Of a stretch of 64,000 bases of DNA, positions 42,801 through 54,969 are shown one piece after another. The stretch covers positions 352,742,154-352,806,153 of the forward strand of contig JARDYH010000001.1 of assembly GCA_029215795.1 (NCBI GenBank), read 5' to 3'. Each line of letters begins with the position of its first letter. Within the stretch, counting starts at the first letter, position 1. Made by a program: the position numbers and the translations under genes. The notes below the pieces were generated by a model that was given only the letters and a program-made list of their open reading frames with translations, was not told the DNA's origin and ran no database searches. Origin of the DNA: Anniella stebbinsi (Eukaryota > Chordata > Lepidosauria > Squamata > Anniellidae).

Positions 42801-43049
42801 CATCATCATTTTCATCTTCTTCATCATTGCCATCATCATCTCTTCCATTTATCCTGGGATGTCCCAATGTAAAGAATACCTGCCTTTTTTCAGAGTACAT
42901 TTGAGGACAAATGTGTGAACAGGAGAGGAAAATTTGTGAGATTGACAGAACCCTTGTGGTGGTCCCCCAAGGGTTCCAAATAGTATGGGAAGATGAACCG
43001 GGACTGAGAATTCATAAAATAGCATGGGAATCTCTGTGGAACAGACAGT

Positions 43050-43281
43050 GGCTGAATTCGGACAACACGATAGTCAATGGTGGGGTAATAATCAACTTTA
43101 CAGTTGTTCATCTAGGGGGTACTCCCCACACAACATGGTAATAAATAATTAACTGTGGTGTGGATTAGGATCAGCGCTGAGTTGACTATGGCAGCATTCA
43201 GATGACACGATAGTCAATACAACTGACGATTGTTCCCACCCCCCACCCCCCAGTTGCTTATTGTGTCATCTGAATTCAACC
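43050..43281. mobile_element. Harbinger-like MITE, GGCTGAATT family
   Basis: Near-identical to 35906-36131 over its left two-thirds. GGCTGAATTCGGACAACAC to 'catctgaattcaacc'. Flanks AGT (43047-43049) and AGA (43282-43284). Confidence 0.85.
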
Positions 43282-43289
43282 AGAGTCTC

Positions 43290-45140
43290 CATACTATTTC
43301 GGCGAGAAACTGGAAATCCATGTTGAAAATATTTTTTTGTTGGTACTACAGTGTAATTCTATTTAAACTATAGTAATTATTCCTAAATGTGCACTTCTTC
43401 TATACATACCAATTAGTATATACAAATGTTATGCAAATCCATCCCCTCTTATGTCTGTTTGTGTGTATGTGTGTGTTGCATAAGTAACCATCCTAACTTA
43501 GGGTCAAACTACTATGTTAATTGGCAGGTAACTGAGCCTGATCTTTTTTCATAAACTTTAGAAGATGTGTGCATGGCCCCAATTCAGATAGGACCAGTGT
43601 ACTCTAGGAGGAAAGGATTAACAACCCTCCCCCTCCCTGGTTGCTTCCCAAAATTTACCACCACCACCACTCCAGTGAAGACTCCATTGACTCCAATGAA
43701 GACTCTTTCTTTCATCCCTGCATGGGGTTGTGGGGCGGGGAGACAGAATTTTGGAAAGCAAACAGATGTGGGGAAGTTAATCCTCTTCTCTCAGTGAACG
43801 TCATTGCTGATCTGAACAGTGACTGCACACACTTACTCTAAAGTAAAAAAATGAAAAGAATAAGCTCAACTAAATGCTATACAATGAACAAAATGTGTAG
43901 TTTGAACTTCTCTTTTATAAACAATGGTTTATTAGCCCAAGATCATTTTTAATACAGCTGAAAAAGGCCCCTTTCGGTTCCAAAAGGACAGTCTTAGCTG
44001 ATGCTTTTCACTATGACTTTGCTAATAGCACATCTGTAATTATTACAATGTCCAGGTTCTTGAGTATGGGACTATAACATTGGCCAAAAGAAGAAGAATT
44101 AGGTGTATTTTAATAGGAGCCAAAGAAAGTTAGAATTGGGTTTCTGTCTATGGTCTCCTTTTTATTTTTCTCAAGGAACTTTGATCTTTAGTGTATAGAG
44201 TTTAAGAAGTCTGGAGTAGAATTTGCATATACTTGTACTCTTGGTCTGTAGATGTTGTTTCATGGCTCAGAAAATGTTCAGTGACAGCCCACCAGACAAA
44301 GCTTTAAGCACAGTGAATATGCAGACACAGATAGCCAAGAACACCTGTAAGAAATAATGGAATGGGCACTATACACGTTTATACAAAAGGATAACCAATA
44401 CATCATAATGGAATCTTCATTTCTATGGATTTCTAAAGATAGGAAGGTCAGAGGAGTAGAACACCTAATATAGTGGGGAATGTTCTTGCCATAACAGGGA
44501 GATAGACTGTATGACAATTGTTATTTTCTACCTCCCATTTCTATGAATCTCTGATAACCAGAGTGCTTGCGTGTTTCACATTTTGATTAAGAGTCAACAG
44601 CTGGATTTGCTGCCTAGAATATGTATGAACGTGTGAGGATGGTGATGTCAAATTTAGAAGTTCAAGAACATATATATTGAAAATCATGGATCAGCTGCAC
44701 AGCAATTACGTAGGCTTCGAGGTCGGCTTATTTGTCTGTCCCTTCCCGTGCCTTCGACTCAGAATGAGCGCTGACAAACAGAAACATTTTACAATGACAT
44801 TATTGCATGCATATGTATTTTTCCCATTTGTGCATAACTGTCCATCTTCCAGCTATCCACCCACTGAACTAAAATCACCCATTCTTGAGAACCGGCATTG
44901 TGTAGTAAATAAAGTGCAGGAGCCCTTGGTTCAAATTGGTTCACTGGGTGGACCCTGCATTTATTTATTTTTATTTATTCATTAAGAGCCAAAGCACAGC
45001 TAGCAGCTTGACTTTGCTTCTTTTTTACTCTAGAGTAAGTGCAAAGACCCAAATCTAGATTGGCACTCTAGTGAGACGTTTGGGGGCTTTAACCCTTCCC
45101 CACACACACTGGGATCACAATCCAGATTGAGCCATTTAAA
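43290..45140. other. unannotated stretch
   Basis: About 1.9 kb without recognised gene or repeat. Possibly unique intronic or intergenic DNA. Confidence 0.3.
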
Positions 45141-45144
45141 ATGA

Positions 45145-45640
45145 TTTCAGAGTTATACTGTTTATTTGTTTGTTTGAAAGATGTTTAAGCTGCCTTTCAG
45201 CATGCACTGCCCTCACAAGCTGGTTTGCAATATTACAAAAACAGGAATGTACAAATTACAATTAAACACACACAGACACACATGCAGCAGCAGCTAATGG
45301 TTTTAAAGCACCAAATGCAGACTAGAAAATATGTGTCATCGGGATGGGTGCATTTTTAAAGCCAGCAGTGATGAAGCCATATGTATCTTCCTGGGGAGCA
45401 GTTCCAAAGGTGTGGGACCACTACTGAGGAAATCCCATGTACCCACCAGCCTAATGGCCCTTACTGGAAGCCCCTCCCATTAAATGTGCGGCTGCTGCAT
45501 TTTTGACCAGCTGGATATTCGGAGAACTTTTCAAAGATGACCCCATATAGAGCATGTTACAGCAGTCCAATCAGAATGTTGTCATAGAATCAGTTACCAT
45601 AGCCAGATTTGCTTTGTCCAAGCAAAGAGAATCAGACAAA
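45145..45640 (-). pseudogene. decayed L2-type LINE RT C-terminus
   Basis: Minus strand: 'DWTAVTCSIWGHL' region, in which 'LDCCNMLYMGSS' (about 45530-45570) matches 'LDYCNALYVGLP' of the better copy. Text for 'LV(K)NAAAAHL' follows (about 45480-45520). The tail is at 45145-45240 ('gaaagatgtttaagctgcct'). Stops throughout. Confidence 0.7.
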
Positions 45641-45649
45641 ACTTTGCAA

Positions 45650-47470
45650 GGCTGATCATGCTGCTACCAGAGCTGGCCATTAAGCAAAGTGATGTGGTTG
45701 CCTCAGGCAGCAAATCCCGGGAGGCGGTAGCAAGGTGATGGAGGAGAGAATTGTATGCCCCTTAAACTAGCGTGCTACCTTCAGGTGTGGTGGAGAATGC
45801 TGTCTCATCTATCAGTGTTGAACAGAACTGTTCAGTCTCAAAGAAAGACTTTTGTATATGGAATGAGAGGCACCGTCTTGTTCTAGGCTCAGATAGCAAA
45901 ATATATTGGGCCAGCCCTGGCTGCCACTCCTATCCCATCCTAAGGAATATGTTGCTGAAATGAGATGCACCAATGTAATTGAACAGATATTTCACACATT
46001 ACAGCACAACAAATCTGGGTTTGCCTCTGAGTGCAGACTCAGCAGGTCTCCTGGCTCTCTGATAAGGATACCTGCTGTTGCCAAACAGTCCCCATTAGCT
46101 GGAGTCCTGAGAATAATGAGGTGGGGTTTTTTTCTGGATAACTCAGCAGGACTCTTAAATGCAGCAACCTGTATGAACAAATAATCAGATAGCATAAGAC
46201 CATACCTAAAAGACTTTCTAGTGTTTTCTAGACTAGCTATCTAGTCTAACTCATTCAAACACCTGGGACCAGTCCTGTCAATTGATGTGCAATGGAAAAT
46301 GCTTTAACCAATGGAGACACTCCAATCCAGGTATCCTCTTCCACCAGCACCTCCATCATAAGCACAGCTTTGTAATGCATCCATTGGATGACCCAATTTC
46401 AGTCATGAAACTAGAGGCCTGAGGGACATTTCTGTTCAGTCCAGGAGCCAAGCTGTTACATCCTTGGCTCAACCCAACCCAAGCATGCCTAAAGCCGTTA
46501 TCTCCTTGCATATGTACCTGTAATTGTCCAGGAGCCCAGAACTTCAGTGAGACTGCGGGTCTGCCTGGCATTCTACCTTTTCCTCATGGTCTGCTCCTAG
46601 ACTATCTCTCATCTCAGGACCAAACCCACATTTCCAGGCCTAGAGCTAATCTCTTTGCTTAGGTTACGCATTGTTACCTTTTCGGCCCAGATAGAGCATT
46701 CCTTCTTGTGAACCATCCACTGCTGCATTTAGGTAACTTCCATTTTGATGGTGCTGCCAAGCCACACTGGAACTCAGCAACTTGCCCGGAGTGCTCAGCA
46801 GGCCTTCTGTTCTGTGTGCACAATCACAATATTGGTAATGTGGATAGAATTCGGCCCTTGGATTGAAAGAGATTATACATTCCTGGTCTAGGCCAAGAGA
46901 ACCTTTTGTGACACATTGTGCCTCGAATTCAAGGCTCACTTTAAATGAGTAAGGTCACACATGAGTCCATAAAGGGCATGCTCTAACACCAGTACACATT
47001 TTCAGACTCCTATTTTTCACTTTCAGACTTTACATTTTTAGGTAGTCGTTTACTTGTCAGGAATATGCCACAACTGCAAGGTACGAAGAGACCTATGGTG
47101 GCATCCTGTGTGAGCAAATGGCCTCTAGATAAGCCTGTACACTTCTATGTGCATGGACCTTAAATAGGCATCACATTTCCTCAGCAAGGCAAGAACCCCT
47201 GAGAAGCCATGTTTTCTGCATAGGCTGCCATTCTGCAGGATACAGGGAGCCTAGTTATGTCACTAAGTAGCAATTTATAATTAACTTATTCAAGTATCTG
47301 TGAAGGACAGGATGGAGCCAAGGACAGAGATAGCTCTTCCACCCACATGTTCTCACAAAAGTTATTGCTGCCTTTTTACCAGAACCAGAAGATTCACTGA
47401 CGACAGCTGTCACGTAACTGTTATTCTGTTGCTAGTTAGGCCCAAATTGGATATATTATTTCCACTCTAT
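45650..47470. other. unannotated stretch
   Basis: About 1.8 kb; short frames on both strands have no domain. No repeat recognised. Confidence 0.3.
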
Positions 47471-47762
47471 AGGAGACCTGGGCCCTTTCTACACCAGAGA
47501 ATAATCCCATAGTCATCCCTAGGTCGTCCCTTGCATCTAAATGACACACAAGGGACCCCAGAGGTAACCGGGGATGACCTGGGGATGACCCTGGGATAAC
47601 CCTGGGATAGTGGAAACTGGGGATATCCCGGTTTTCCCACCATCCCGGGACGTGAAATGGGCATGGAGCTGTGTGGGGTGGCTCCATGCCCATGGGGAGG
47701 GGGAAGCAATTGGTATTATTGGTATTTTAATCATGTATTAGTTTTTATATGTTTATATAGTT

Positions 47763-48201
47763 TTACATAGGGCTACCTCTATGCCTAGTCCGGAAACTTC
47801 AACTAGTTCAAAATATGGCAGCCAGGTTGGTCACCGGTACATCTAGGGGTGACCATATTACGCCGGCTTTAAAATCGCTCCACTGGCTGCCAATTAGTTT
47901 CCAGGCGAAGTATAAAGTGTTGGTTATTACCTTTAAAGCCCTACATGGTTTGGGTCCAGATTACCTGCGGGATCGCCTTCTCCCGTACAATCCGCCCCGC
48001 ACGCTCAGGTCCTCTGGGAAGAACTTACTGCAGTCGGCCAAGACTAGGCTGACAACCGTTACCCAGAGGACCTTCTCTTCTGCCGCTCCCAGACTGTGGA
48101 ATGACCTGCCGGAGGAGACTCGTCAACTTAACAGTCTTTTAGAATTTAAGAAAGCCATAAAGACTGTTCTCTTCCGGCAGGCATATCCAGTGGAATTTTA
48201 G
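47763..48201 (+). pseudogene. L2-type LINE ORF C-terminus (subfamily B)
   Basis: An open stretch of about 145 codons, in frame from about 47763 ('YIGLPL...RKLQLVQN') through the ATG at 47815 to a stop at 48199-48201. It contains 'AARLVTGTS', 'LHWLPI', 'FKALHGLGPDYL', 'LWNDLPEETRQLNSL' and ends 'FRQAYPVEF'. This is only the C-terminal domain after the RT; catalytic boxes are absent through 5' truncation. The upstream 50 bp resemble the 3' UTR, hinting at a rearranged insertion. No stops, so relatively young. Confidence 0.87.
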
Positions 48202-48465
48202 AATGTTTTAAGGATGTTTTTAGGATGTTTTAGGATTTTTATGCAGTTTTAATAATATGTGTCATGTTTTAATCAGTTTTATGTATTTTATCATGTTGTT
48301 GTTCCCCACCTCGATCCAGACGGAGAGGTGGGTAAGAAATAAATTGTTATTATTATTATTATTATTATTGTTATTATTATTATTATATGTTTTTATTCAG
48401 TTTTATGTATTTTATATCATTTGTATTTAATGTTGTTCCCAGCCTCGATCCAGAGGGAGAGGCGG

Positions 48466-48512
<47 letters not shown>
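48202..48512 (+). repeat. L2 subfamily B tail, duplicated, with (TTA)n
   Basis: Tail 1 ends 'cacctcgatccagacggaga' and (TTA)n at 48345-48385. A second partial tail ('gcctcgatccagagggagag') ends in (TTA)n at 48470-48512. Confidence 0.85.
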
Positions 48513-48729
48513 CTCCAGGATGGCAGGGGGCACAGGGGGTTCCCTACCTTTTCTGCCACGCTCCCGCTGCTGCCTGTGCCTTTAAAAAAAATGATGTCCA
48601 TGATGGGCACGATGTCCTTGTTCCCTTCCGGGTTGTTGCGCTTCCTGTTTGGACGCCCAGGGAGAATTGAGGAAGCCAGTAACCCCCCCCCCCCTTGCTC
48701 TACACCCTTAGGTGTAGAAAGGGCCCTGG

Positions 48730-48872
48730 TAAGCCAAGGATGCCCCAATTTTCACCAGACGCCTGGCAAAGGCTGTCCTTTGGCCGTTAAATATGGGACA
48801 TGCCAAGGTCTTCCAAACACCTTCCCACCACTAGGCCTCAGCAAAGAATCACACACAGAGATCCGCCTCTGA
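48730..48872. other. unannotated stretch
   Basis: No feature recognised. Confidence 0.3.
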
Positions 48873-48874
48873 TA

Positions 48875-48990
48875 ATGCTTTGTTTATTTAGTTCTCTTCA
48901 TTTGTATCCGGCTGTACCATCTCAAAGGTAACCAAAGCTGCTAACAATGTTGTATAACGCCAGTACATATAATTAGTAATATAAAAAAGC
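48875..48990 (-). repeat. LINE tail
   Basis: 'gctttgtttatttagttctc', 'ttcatttgtatccggctgta' and 'ctcaaaggtaaccaaagctg' form a reversed LINE 3' tail, family uncertain. Confidence 0.5.
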
Positions 48991-49329
48991 ACATGGGCTC
49001 TCTTTGGGCCCCATCCCTAAAGTTCTGCACCCCTGTTTTAAGAGGTCATTTGCAATGGTGCAATAAATCAAAATCTAGACATATGGTGCAGCGCACAGAC
49101 AACCATTTCTCCAAAACGCTAATTCAACCTATGCTGCAAATGGAGCACATATTAAATATAATACACACGCTCACCAAAGTGGACCTATAATCCCTTCGTT
49201 GTAGCCTCCCCAAGACCTCCCAGCTCAACTCTTATGTGACCACCCTAGGGAGAGGCCAAGCCACATATCACATGGTTTGACCTTGGGTGCAAGATTTTTC
49301 TTTCACAAATAACTGGTGTGTGTATGTGT

Positions 49330-49783
49330 GTCCCTTTCTACACCACAGATTTTTCCCAGGGTCATCCCTGGGTCATCCTTGTGCATCCAAATGACACACT
49401 GGGCATCCCAGGGGCAACTGGGGATGACCCAAGGATGACCCTGGGAAAAGCCCGGGATAGTGGAAACCGCAGATATCCTGATGTTTCCGCCATCCCAGGT
49501 CATGAAATGGGCACAGAGCCACGTGGGGTGGCTCCGTGCCCATGGGGGTGTGGGGGACAGCAATTCTGCCATCCCCAGGATCCCCTTACCTGTTCTGCCA
49601 CCCAACGCTCCCTGTGCCTGTTTAAAAAACAAAAACAAAATGGAGGGCACGACGGCGCAACGTCCTTCCTTCCTCCCCGGATGTCACGCTTTCTTTGTGG
49701 ATCCAGAGCAATGACCCCAGAAGCAGGTACGTCCAGGATCATACGGCCTCCCTCCTTCTATACCCGTAGGTGTAGAAAGGGCC
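49330..49783. mobile_element. Harbinger-like MITE, GGCCCTTTC family, intact
   Basis: GTCCCTTTCTACACC to GGTGTAGAAAGGGCC. TGT on each side, but inside a (TG)n context. It contains 'ccagggtcatccctgggtca', 'gtgcatccaaatgacacact' and 'gggtggctccgtgcccatgg' (with its inverse before it). A 176-codon frame here is non-genic. Confidence 0.84.
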
Positions 49784-49815
<32 letters not shown>

Positions 49816-49894
49816 GGGGGTTCATCTCAGGAATTGGTGTGGGGGTAGGAGTGCTTTAACCATCCCCCCTAACACACACACACAAAGAGAGAGA

Positions 49895-49943
<49 letters not shown>
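49784..49943. repeat. (GT)n, (CA)n, (GA)n and (GGCA)n microsatellites
   Basis: (GT)n at about 49784-49812, (CA)n at 49871-49883, (GA)n at 49884-49897, then about 11 units of GGCA to 49943. Confidence 0.93.
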
Positions 49944-49945
<2 letters not shown>

Positions 49946-49984
49946 ACAATAATTTGAACTGAGATCATAGAGGCCAATGTTCCA

Positions 49985-50285
49985 TTTTGGGAATTTCATA
50001 GAGTCATAGAATAGTAGAGTTGGAAGGGGCCTATAAGGCCATTGAGTCCAAACCCCTGCTTAATGCAGGAATCCACCTTAAAGCATGCCTGACAGATGTC
50101 TGTCTAGCTGCCTCTTGAATACCTCTAGTGTAGGAGAGCCCACAACTTCCCAAGGTAATTGGTTCAATTGTCGTACTGCTCTAACAGTCAGGAAGTTTTT
50201 CCTGATGTCCAGCCGGAATCTGGCTTCCTGTAACTTGAGCCCATTATTCCATGTCCTCCACTCTGGGATGATCGAGAAGAGACGT
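49985..50285 (-). repeat. CR1 LINE 3' end with partial coding region
   Basis: 'catagagtcatagaatagta', 'gagttggaaggggcctataa' and 'ggccattgagtccaaacccc' form the CR1 3' terminus on the minus strand. The older part includes 'cctgatgtccagccggaatc' and 'cccattattccatgtcctcc'. Reads toward 50285, where it breaks off. Confidence 0.86.
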
Positions 50286-50573
50286 ATGCACGATAATTTA
50301 AGCCGCTTTCCATTATGTTTTCCGAAAGAAAAAGAATTAAGGTATATAGATTTATATGCACCAATTGGCAAGGCAACTTTTTTCGCCTGTGGTAATGTTG
50401 GGCAAATGGTTGAGGTGACAAGAGAATATGGCATGTGCCCAATGCAAAATGACTGGACATTATGGGAATTAAATGGCTTTTAAAGAAAGGGTGACACCCC
50501 ACCCCACCCGGATTCGACGTTTCTTTTTGAACTGGATTGCTTACTGGTGAAATTCAGTTGAGCATACATCCCT

Positions 50574-50607
<34 letters not shown>

Positions 50608-52018
50608 GCAAGGGGAGAAAAGGCATGCATGTATAATGCCACAAGCTAAGCTGATCTAAATGAAAGGCTTCTATCCTAACATTTAGCTTTTATAGTGCTC
50701 GTTACTACAGTAATAGAATTCTCGGCAAATTTCAAACTGAAATTTCCATCTGAAGTGATTTTGGAAGGCTATTATTACCGACCTTCTAATTTCCACTGTA
50801 GCTAAGCATGTATTAATAACAAGGAGAGGTGAGGCTACTGCTGATACATCCAATGGTGCTTGACATTTAGTAGATGAATTAAAGTTTACAGTCCAATTGG
50901 TTTTTAACCAGTAATATTAGAGATCTTTGTTGCAAGCTTTTCTCCCTTTTCCCCCCAATTCCTTTCCCCACCCCCTTCACCTTATTATAATTATCCGTTT
51001 CTATTATTTATATTTCTCTCTCATTTGCCATGTGTTTCATGGCAATGGAACGACAGGCATTGTGCGTAAAGTGGCCAATCTGCATTTTGCAAATTCATTC
51101 CTGAGCACAAAGAGCCAGGGCTAACTTCCATTCTAATTTATCTCTTTAATAATCATGATCTAAAGAGACAAAGGGTTTGTATACCACCATTGACATAAAC
51201 CAATGTAATTGTTATTCTGTTTCCTCCTGGGGAACACTGGTAACTGTAGTTCTGTGAGGGGTGCGTAGGGATATTTCATGGAGAATTCCCAACACCAGCA
51301 CCAAACTACAATTCCCAGAATTCTTTGGGAAGCTATAACACCATGCAACATTTGTAGTGTAGATATGTCCCCATGGGGTCAATTCACCCCTAGCAGCCCA
51401 CCACTTTTGCTGCAGCCATTGATCAAAGGAGGGTCTCTGTCTAGAGTGTTATGGCAGTGAACACTTTGCATTGGCTCATGATCAGAAAGAGCAGAAAGGA
51501 AGAGGAGGGACTTGGTCAAGCACCTGCCAAGGACTCACACCCCAGCAGGGGCCCACCGACAAGAACCTCCTCAACTTATTCCTCCTCATCGCCATGGCAA
51601 CCTGCTTATTCACCTGTCGTTCATTCTGGCCCAGACAATAGTTGTGGTGATAAGGAGGAGCAGAAGATGCCAGCAAGCAGTATAAATGATGAGGAAGAGG
51701 AGGCAGGGCAATAACAGCTGGAAACAATGGCAGTGAGAAGGTGGATTCACCAAGGGAGGGGGCCCATGAGGGTATCTGGAACAAGGGCCCTCAAAAACCT
51801 AGAGCCATCACTGAACTGGAGAGTGGGGGGAGCAGTTTGCTGCGTCCTTAAAGAAAACATTACTAATACTGTTCTGAGGTAAGCTCTTTATAAACTCCAT
51901 CCAACATCTTGTTTGTTTCAACCCGTTGGAGGTGGAGAAGATCTACCTATAGAATGACTTACTGGTTGATATCATGAGCCCATCTTTCCTGCACCAATCC
52001 CTGAAGCACTTTTTCAAT
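50286..52018. other. mostly unannotated; includes copy of the unclassified repeat
   Basis: An (AC)n run lies at 50579-50608. 50640-50920 is clean unique A+T-rich text and a candidate conserved element. 51180-51340 has 'aactacaattcccagaattc'-type repeat text. 51470-51790 is the plus-strand copy of the repeat at 37195, with the reading 'DEEEEAGQ'. No gene supported. Confidence 0.35.
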
Positions 52019-52032
52019 GTTTGTTTGTTTGT

Positions 52033-52070
<38 letters not shown>

Positions 52071-52210
52071 TTCTTACCCGCCTCTCCCTCTGGATCGAGG
52101 TGGGGAACAATAATAAATATAAATACAATGACCATAAAATAGATAAAACATTAAAACAAATTAAACTAATACATTATTAATACATCTTAAAATTCAACTA
52201 GTTTGTTTTT
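52019..52210 (-). repeat. L2 subfamily B tail with (AAT)n
   Basis: (AAT)n at 52035-52072, then 'ttcttacccgcctctccctc' and 'tggatcgaggtggggaac', the inverse of the tail at 10540 and 48310. Confidence 0.85.
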
Positions 52211-52331
52211 AAAATAGTAATAAGGAAAAGGAAGAACATATAAATGACTAACCATATACGTGAACCTCTGAGATGTAAATCTGGCATGCTGGTATGGGAA
52301 ACTGAAGGACCCCAGGCTCACAACACATGTA

Positions 52332-52559
52332 GGCCTCAACTACACCAAGCAGGATATTGCACTGTGAAAGCAGTATAAAAGCAGTATGTAAAAGGCAGGA
52401 GCCACATCAAGCAAGATATAGCAGTATGAAAGTGGTATATGGTATATGTCAATGGGCCCCAACAGTTGTCAGTGCACTTCAGTACCGCTATAAAGCAGTA
52501 GTGTGGCTCCTGCCTTTTATATACCACTTTCATACCACTTTCATGGTGCAATATCCTGC
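52332..52559. mobile_element. compound Harbinger-like MITE (nested foldback)
   Basis: Outer left end 'ggcctcaactacaccaagca' and outer right 'caatatcctgcc' enclose an inner inverted pair 'ggcaggagccacatcaagca' and 'gtgtggctcctgcc'. It shares 'gggccccaacagttgtcagt' with 33511. It looks like one MITE inserted in another of the same family. Confidence 0.72.
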
Positions 52560-52564
52560 CGTAA

Positions 52565-52750
52565 AGACTTTATTTATTTATTGGTTTCAGAAAGGTCTAT
52601 ACCACATTTTTGAAGCCGACCGAGGCGGTTTAGAAAAATGTTCACAAAATAAAAGGCAAAATCAAATAAAAATGTAGTGAAATATATATATTTTTAAAAA
52701 CAACCTTAAGAACTGTAACAACCATTTTAAAAGCCAAGTTAAAAGATGTA
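52565..52750 (-). repeat. LINE tail
   Basis: 'gactttatttatttattggt', 'ttctataccac'-like text and 'gccgaccgaggcggtttaga' form a reversed LINE 3' tail. Confidence 0.6.
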
Positions 52751-52830
52751 ACCCAATGGAATGAAAGGACATCTCGAAGTTTCAACCTTAAAATCCATTC
52801 AAGTTCTTTCTTCTTTTTTAAGGTTGAAAT

Positions 52831-53262
52831 TAGGGATGTCTGGATTTTGTGACATCCATCCCATGTGTGCTTGGTGGATTGTGCGGTGTCATTCGTTCCA
52901 GTGTCCGTTCACAGGCGGATTTGTTTTTTTTCCCCATTATGTGGGAAAATAACATAAATAATTCCATAAGAAAGTTCGCAACAATTTACAGAATTTGAGT
53001 TAGTATGTAACATTTAGCATATTGTCCCCCATTCCATTCAACTTTTCCCAGTGTATATTTTCCAGTATGGCAGATGTCTCAGCAAAAACTTGCTTATTTT
53101 CCTATGAATGAATTTGCCTACATTTAGAGAAAGTGAATATATATACAGGAGTCCGTGGATTCTGCACAGCTTGGGGAGGCCGGTCCGCAGCGGATTCCAC
53201 AGGTCGGATTTTTAGAACTCCAAACTCACTTTAGTCAGTTCCAAATTCCTCCAGCATCCCTA
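52831..53262. mobile_element. hAT-like MITE, TAGRGATG family, second copy
   Basis: TAGGGATGTCTGGATTTTG to 'ctccagcatcccta'. Flanks GTTGAAAT and ATTAAAAT match at 6 of 8. Inverted relative of 12974-13399, sharing 'tagtatgtaacatttagcat' type text. Confidence 0.8.
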
Positions 53263-53360
53263 ATTAAAATCTTTGAGACACTCCCTAGTAGTAAGGTGCA
53301 TGTCCAAAACTCAAGAGAGGCATTGAGACTAATCAAAGATAACATGGATACAGCTGAAAT

Positions 53361-53396
<36 letters not shown>
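53361..53396. repeat. (GT)n microsatellite
   Basis: Dinucleotide run. Confidence 0.95.
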
Positions 53397-53397
<1 letters not shown>

Positions 53398-53709
53398 AAA
53401 TGACTGCATATCAAGCATGTCACCAGTCACAGGATTCCTGTTGGAGACAAAGCTTTTCAGACATCTCTGCAGGCATTTTTAGAAATATTGAGTCAGGAGA
53501 CACTGGCATTATTGCAGTGTGATTATTATGATTTTTAACTTGAATGTTTTCTTTTCAAAATGTATACTTATGCATTTTGGTGTTTTTCTGCTTTTGATTA
53601 TCCCCATATATATCATACACATTTGAAACCTGTTGGGCTACTTCAAGGAATGAAACTATTATTTTTTCAAACATCCTGAGACTTTGTCTCTTCATTCCAT
53701 TGGGTTATT

Positions 53710-53850
53710 TTCAATGTTCCCCAGTTTTGTTTGACCAAGTTAGAAGATATGCCTTGAACCCCTTCCTGAATGCAGAAAATGTGGGGACCAGTCGCATCTC
53801 CAAAGGGATTGTGTTCCAGAGTTTCTTGTGACTACAATTCCCAGCAGCCC
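53710..53850 (-). pseudogene. L2-type LINE extreme C-terminus
   Basis: Minus strand 'LWNTIPLEMRLVPTFSAFRK' matches the 'LWNDLPVEARLAPTLLSFRR' end of the L2 ORF. Short and isolated. Confidence 0.72.
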
Positions 53851-54039
53851 CTGTAGTAATCTGTGTCTTCGACTTGGAAAGTAGGACCCACTCCTGGCTG
53901 TGGGAGGAGGGAAAAGAGAGGGACAGAAAGAGAGAAGAGAGAAACAACTACTGTGGGTACCAATGACATCCGTGACACATTGAGAGAACTTGCCAGGCTT
54001 CCTTCCTTCCTGAATTTTATTTTACTGCTTTTCAAAGAC

Positions 54040-54968
54040 CGGGCCTCAGCTTTCAGAATGAGCACGATCTTTAAAAAATACATAGAAAATCGAGTGTTTG
54101 AGCAATTGCTCTGATTTTTTTCACAAATGACCAGCTAGATCCCATCTTCAATGTCCAACAAGTTTCAAGTTTTTATCTTTAAAAATGAAGATGTTACAGT
54201 GGGGGGGGGCTTTTGGGGGACCCCCTATAACTTTTTAATTTGAAAAGGTAGAAACATGAAACTTTTTGGACATTGCCGATTGGATCTTGCTAGTCCTGGC
54301 TCCCTAAGTTTCATGTCATTATCATTTCAAATAAAAAAGTTATGCACATGTTTCCCCCAATGCAAGCCTATGGGGGGGAAAGCAGACAACAAGATGACAA
54401 CATGGAGGCCCAGTCAACCAGCTGTGTCACTAAAGTTGCACAAACTTTAATAAATTCATATAAAATCGAGGGTTTGAGGGATCGATCTCAAATTTCGTAC
54501 ACATGTCTAGCACATGTTGCTACACATATATGCCAAATTTCAGATCAATCCCTCAACCCCTGTATTTTATGTGAATTTTTGAAAGTTCGTGGAACTTTTT
54601 GACAGGTCTGAATGAACGCATGTGGCGAGCTGTCATTCTGCCTGTCAGAACTTAAATGTTCTTTAATAAATTCATATAAAATCGAGGGTTGGAGGGATCG
54701 ATCTCAAATTTCATACACATACTTAGGCATACTCCATAAGCATTGTGACCAAGTTTCAAGCCTGTAACTTTGAAAATACAGAAGTTATAGGCATTTTTTT
54801 CTTTAAAAAATCAGCTCTTTAGGGCAAAATAGGGCTCCAAATTGAATATTGGATTTCCGATAATTATCATGAAGACGGTATGATTAACCTACGATATAAT
54901 CCAATCCAAAAAATTTTTTTAAGTGATTTCTGATAACGATACGATAATTTCGGGCATGCACACCCCTA
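54040..54968. mobile_element. hAT-like element with inner direct repeats; left end unknown
   Basis: The right terminus, 'cgggcatgcacacccctA', is the inverse of TAGGGGTGTGCATGC, as in the 14218 family. Inside, 'ttaataaattcatataaaat' followed by 'cgagggtt.gagggatcgat' occurs at about 54448 and 54664, with a weaker third copy near 54072. No left terminus or duplication found. Confidence 0.6.
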
Positions 54969-54969
54969 C

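Larger units (their letters stand above)
47481..48725. mobile_element. Harbinger-like MITE split by an L2 LINE
   Basis: GGCCCTTTCTACACC to GGTGTAGAAAGGGCC, CTG on each side (47478-47480, 48726-48728). The MITE parts (47481 to about 47709, and about 48512-48725) align with the intact copy at 49330-49783. The LINE fills the gap. Confidence 0.88.

Noticed and set aside
49318..49848. 176-codon frame
   Set aside because: Covers a MITE and a (GT)n repeat, with a poly-CV tail from the microsatellite.
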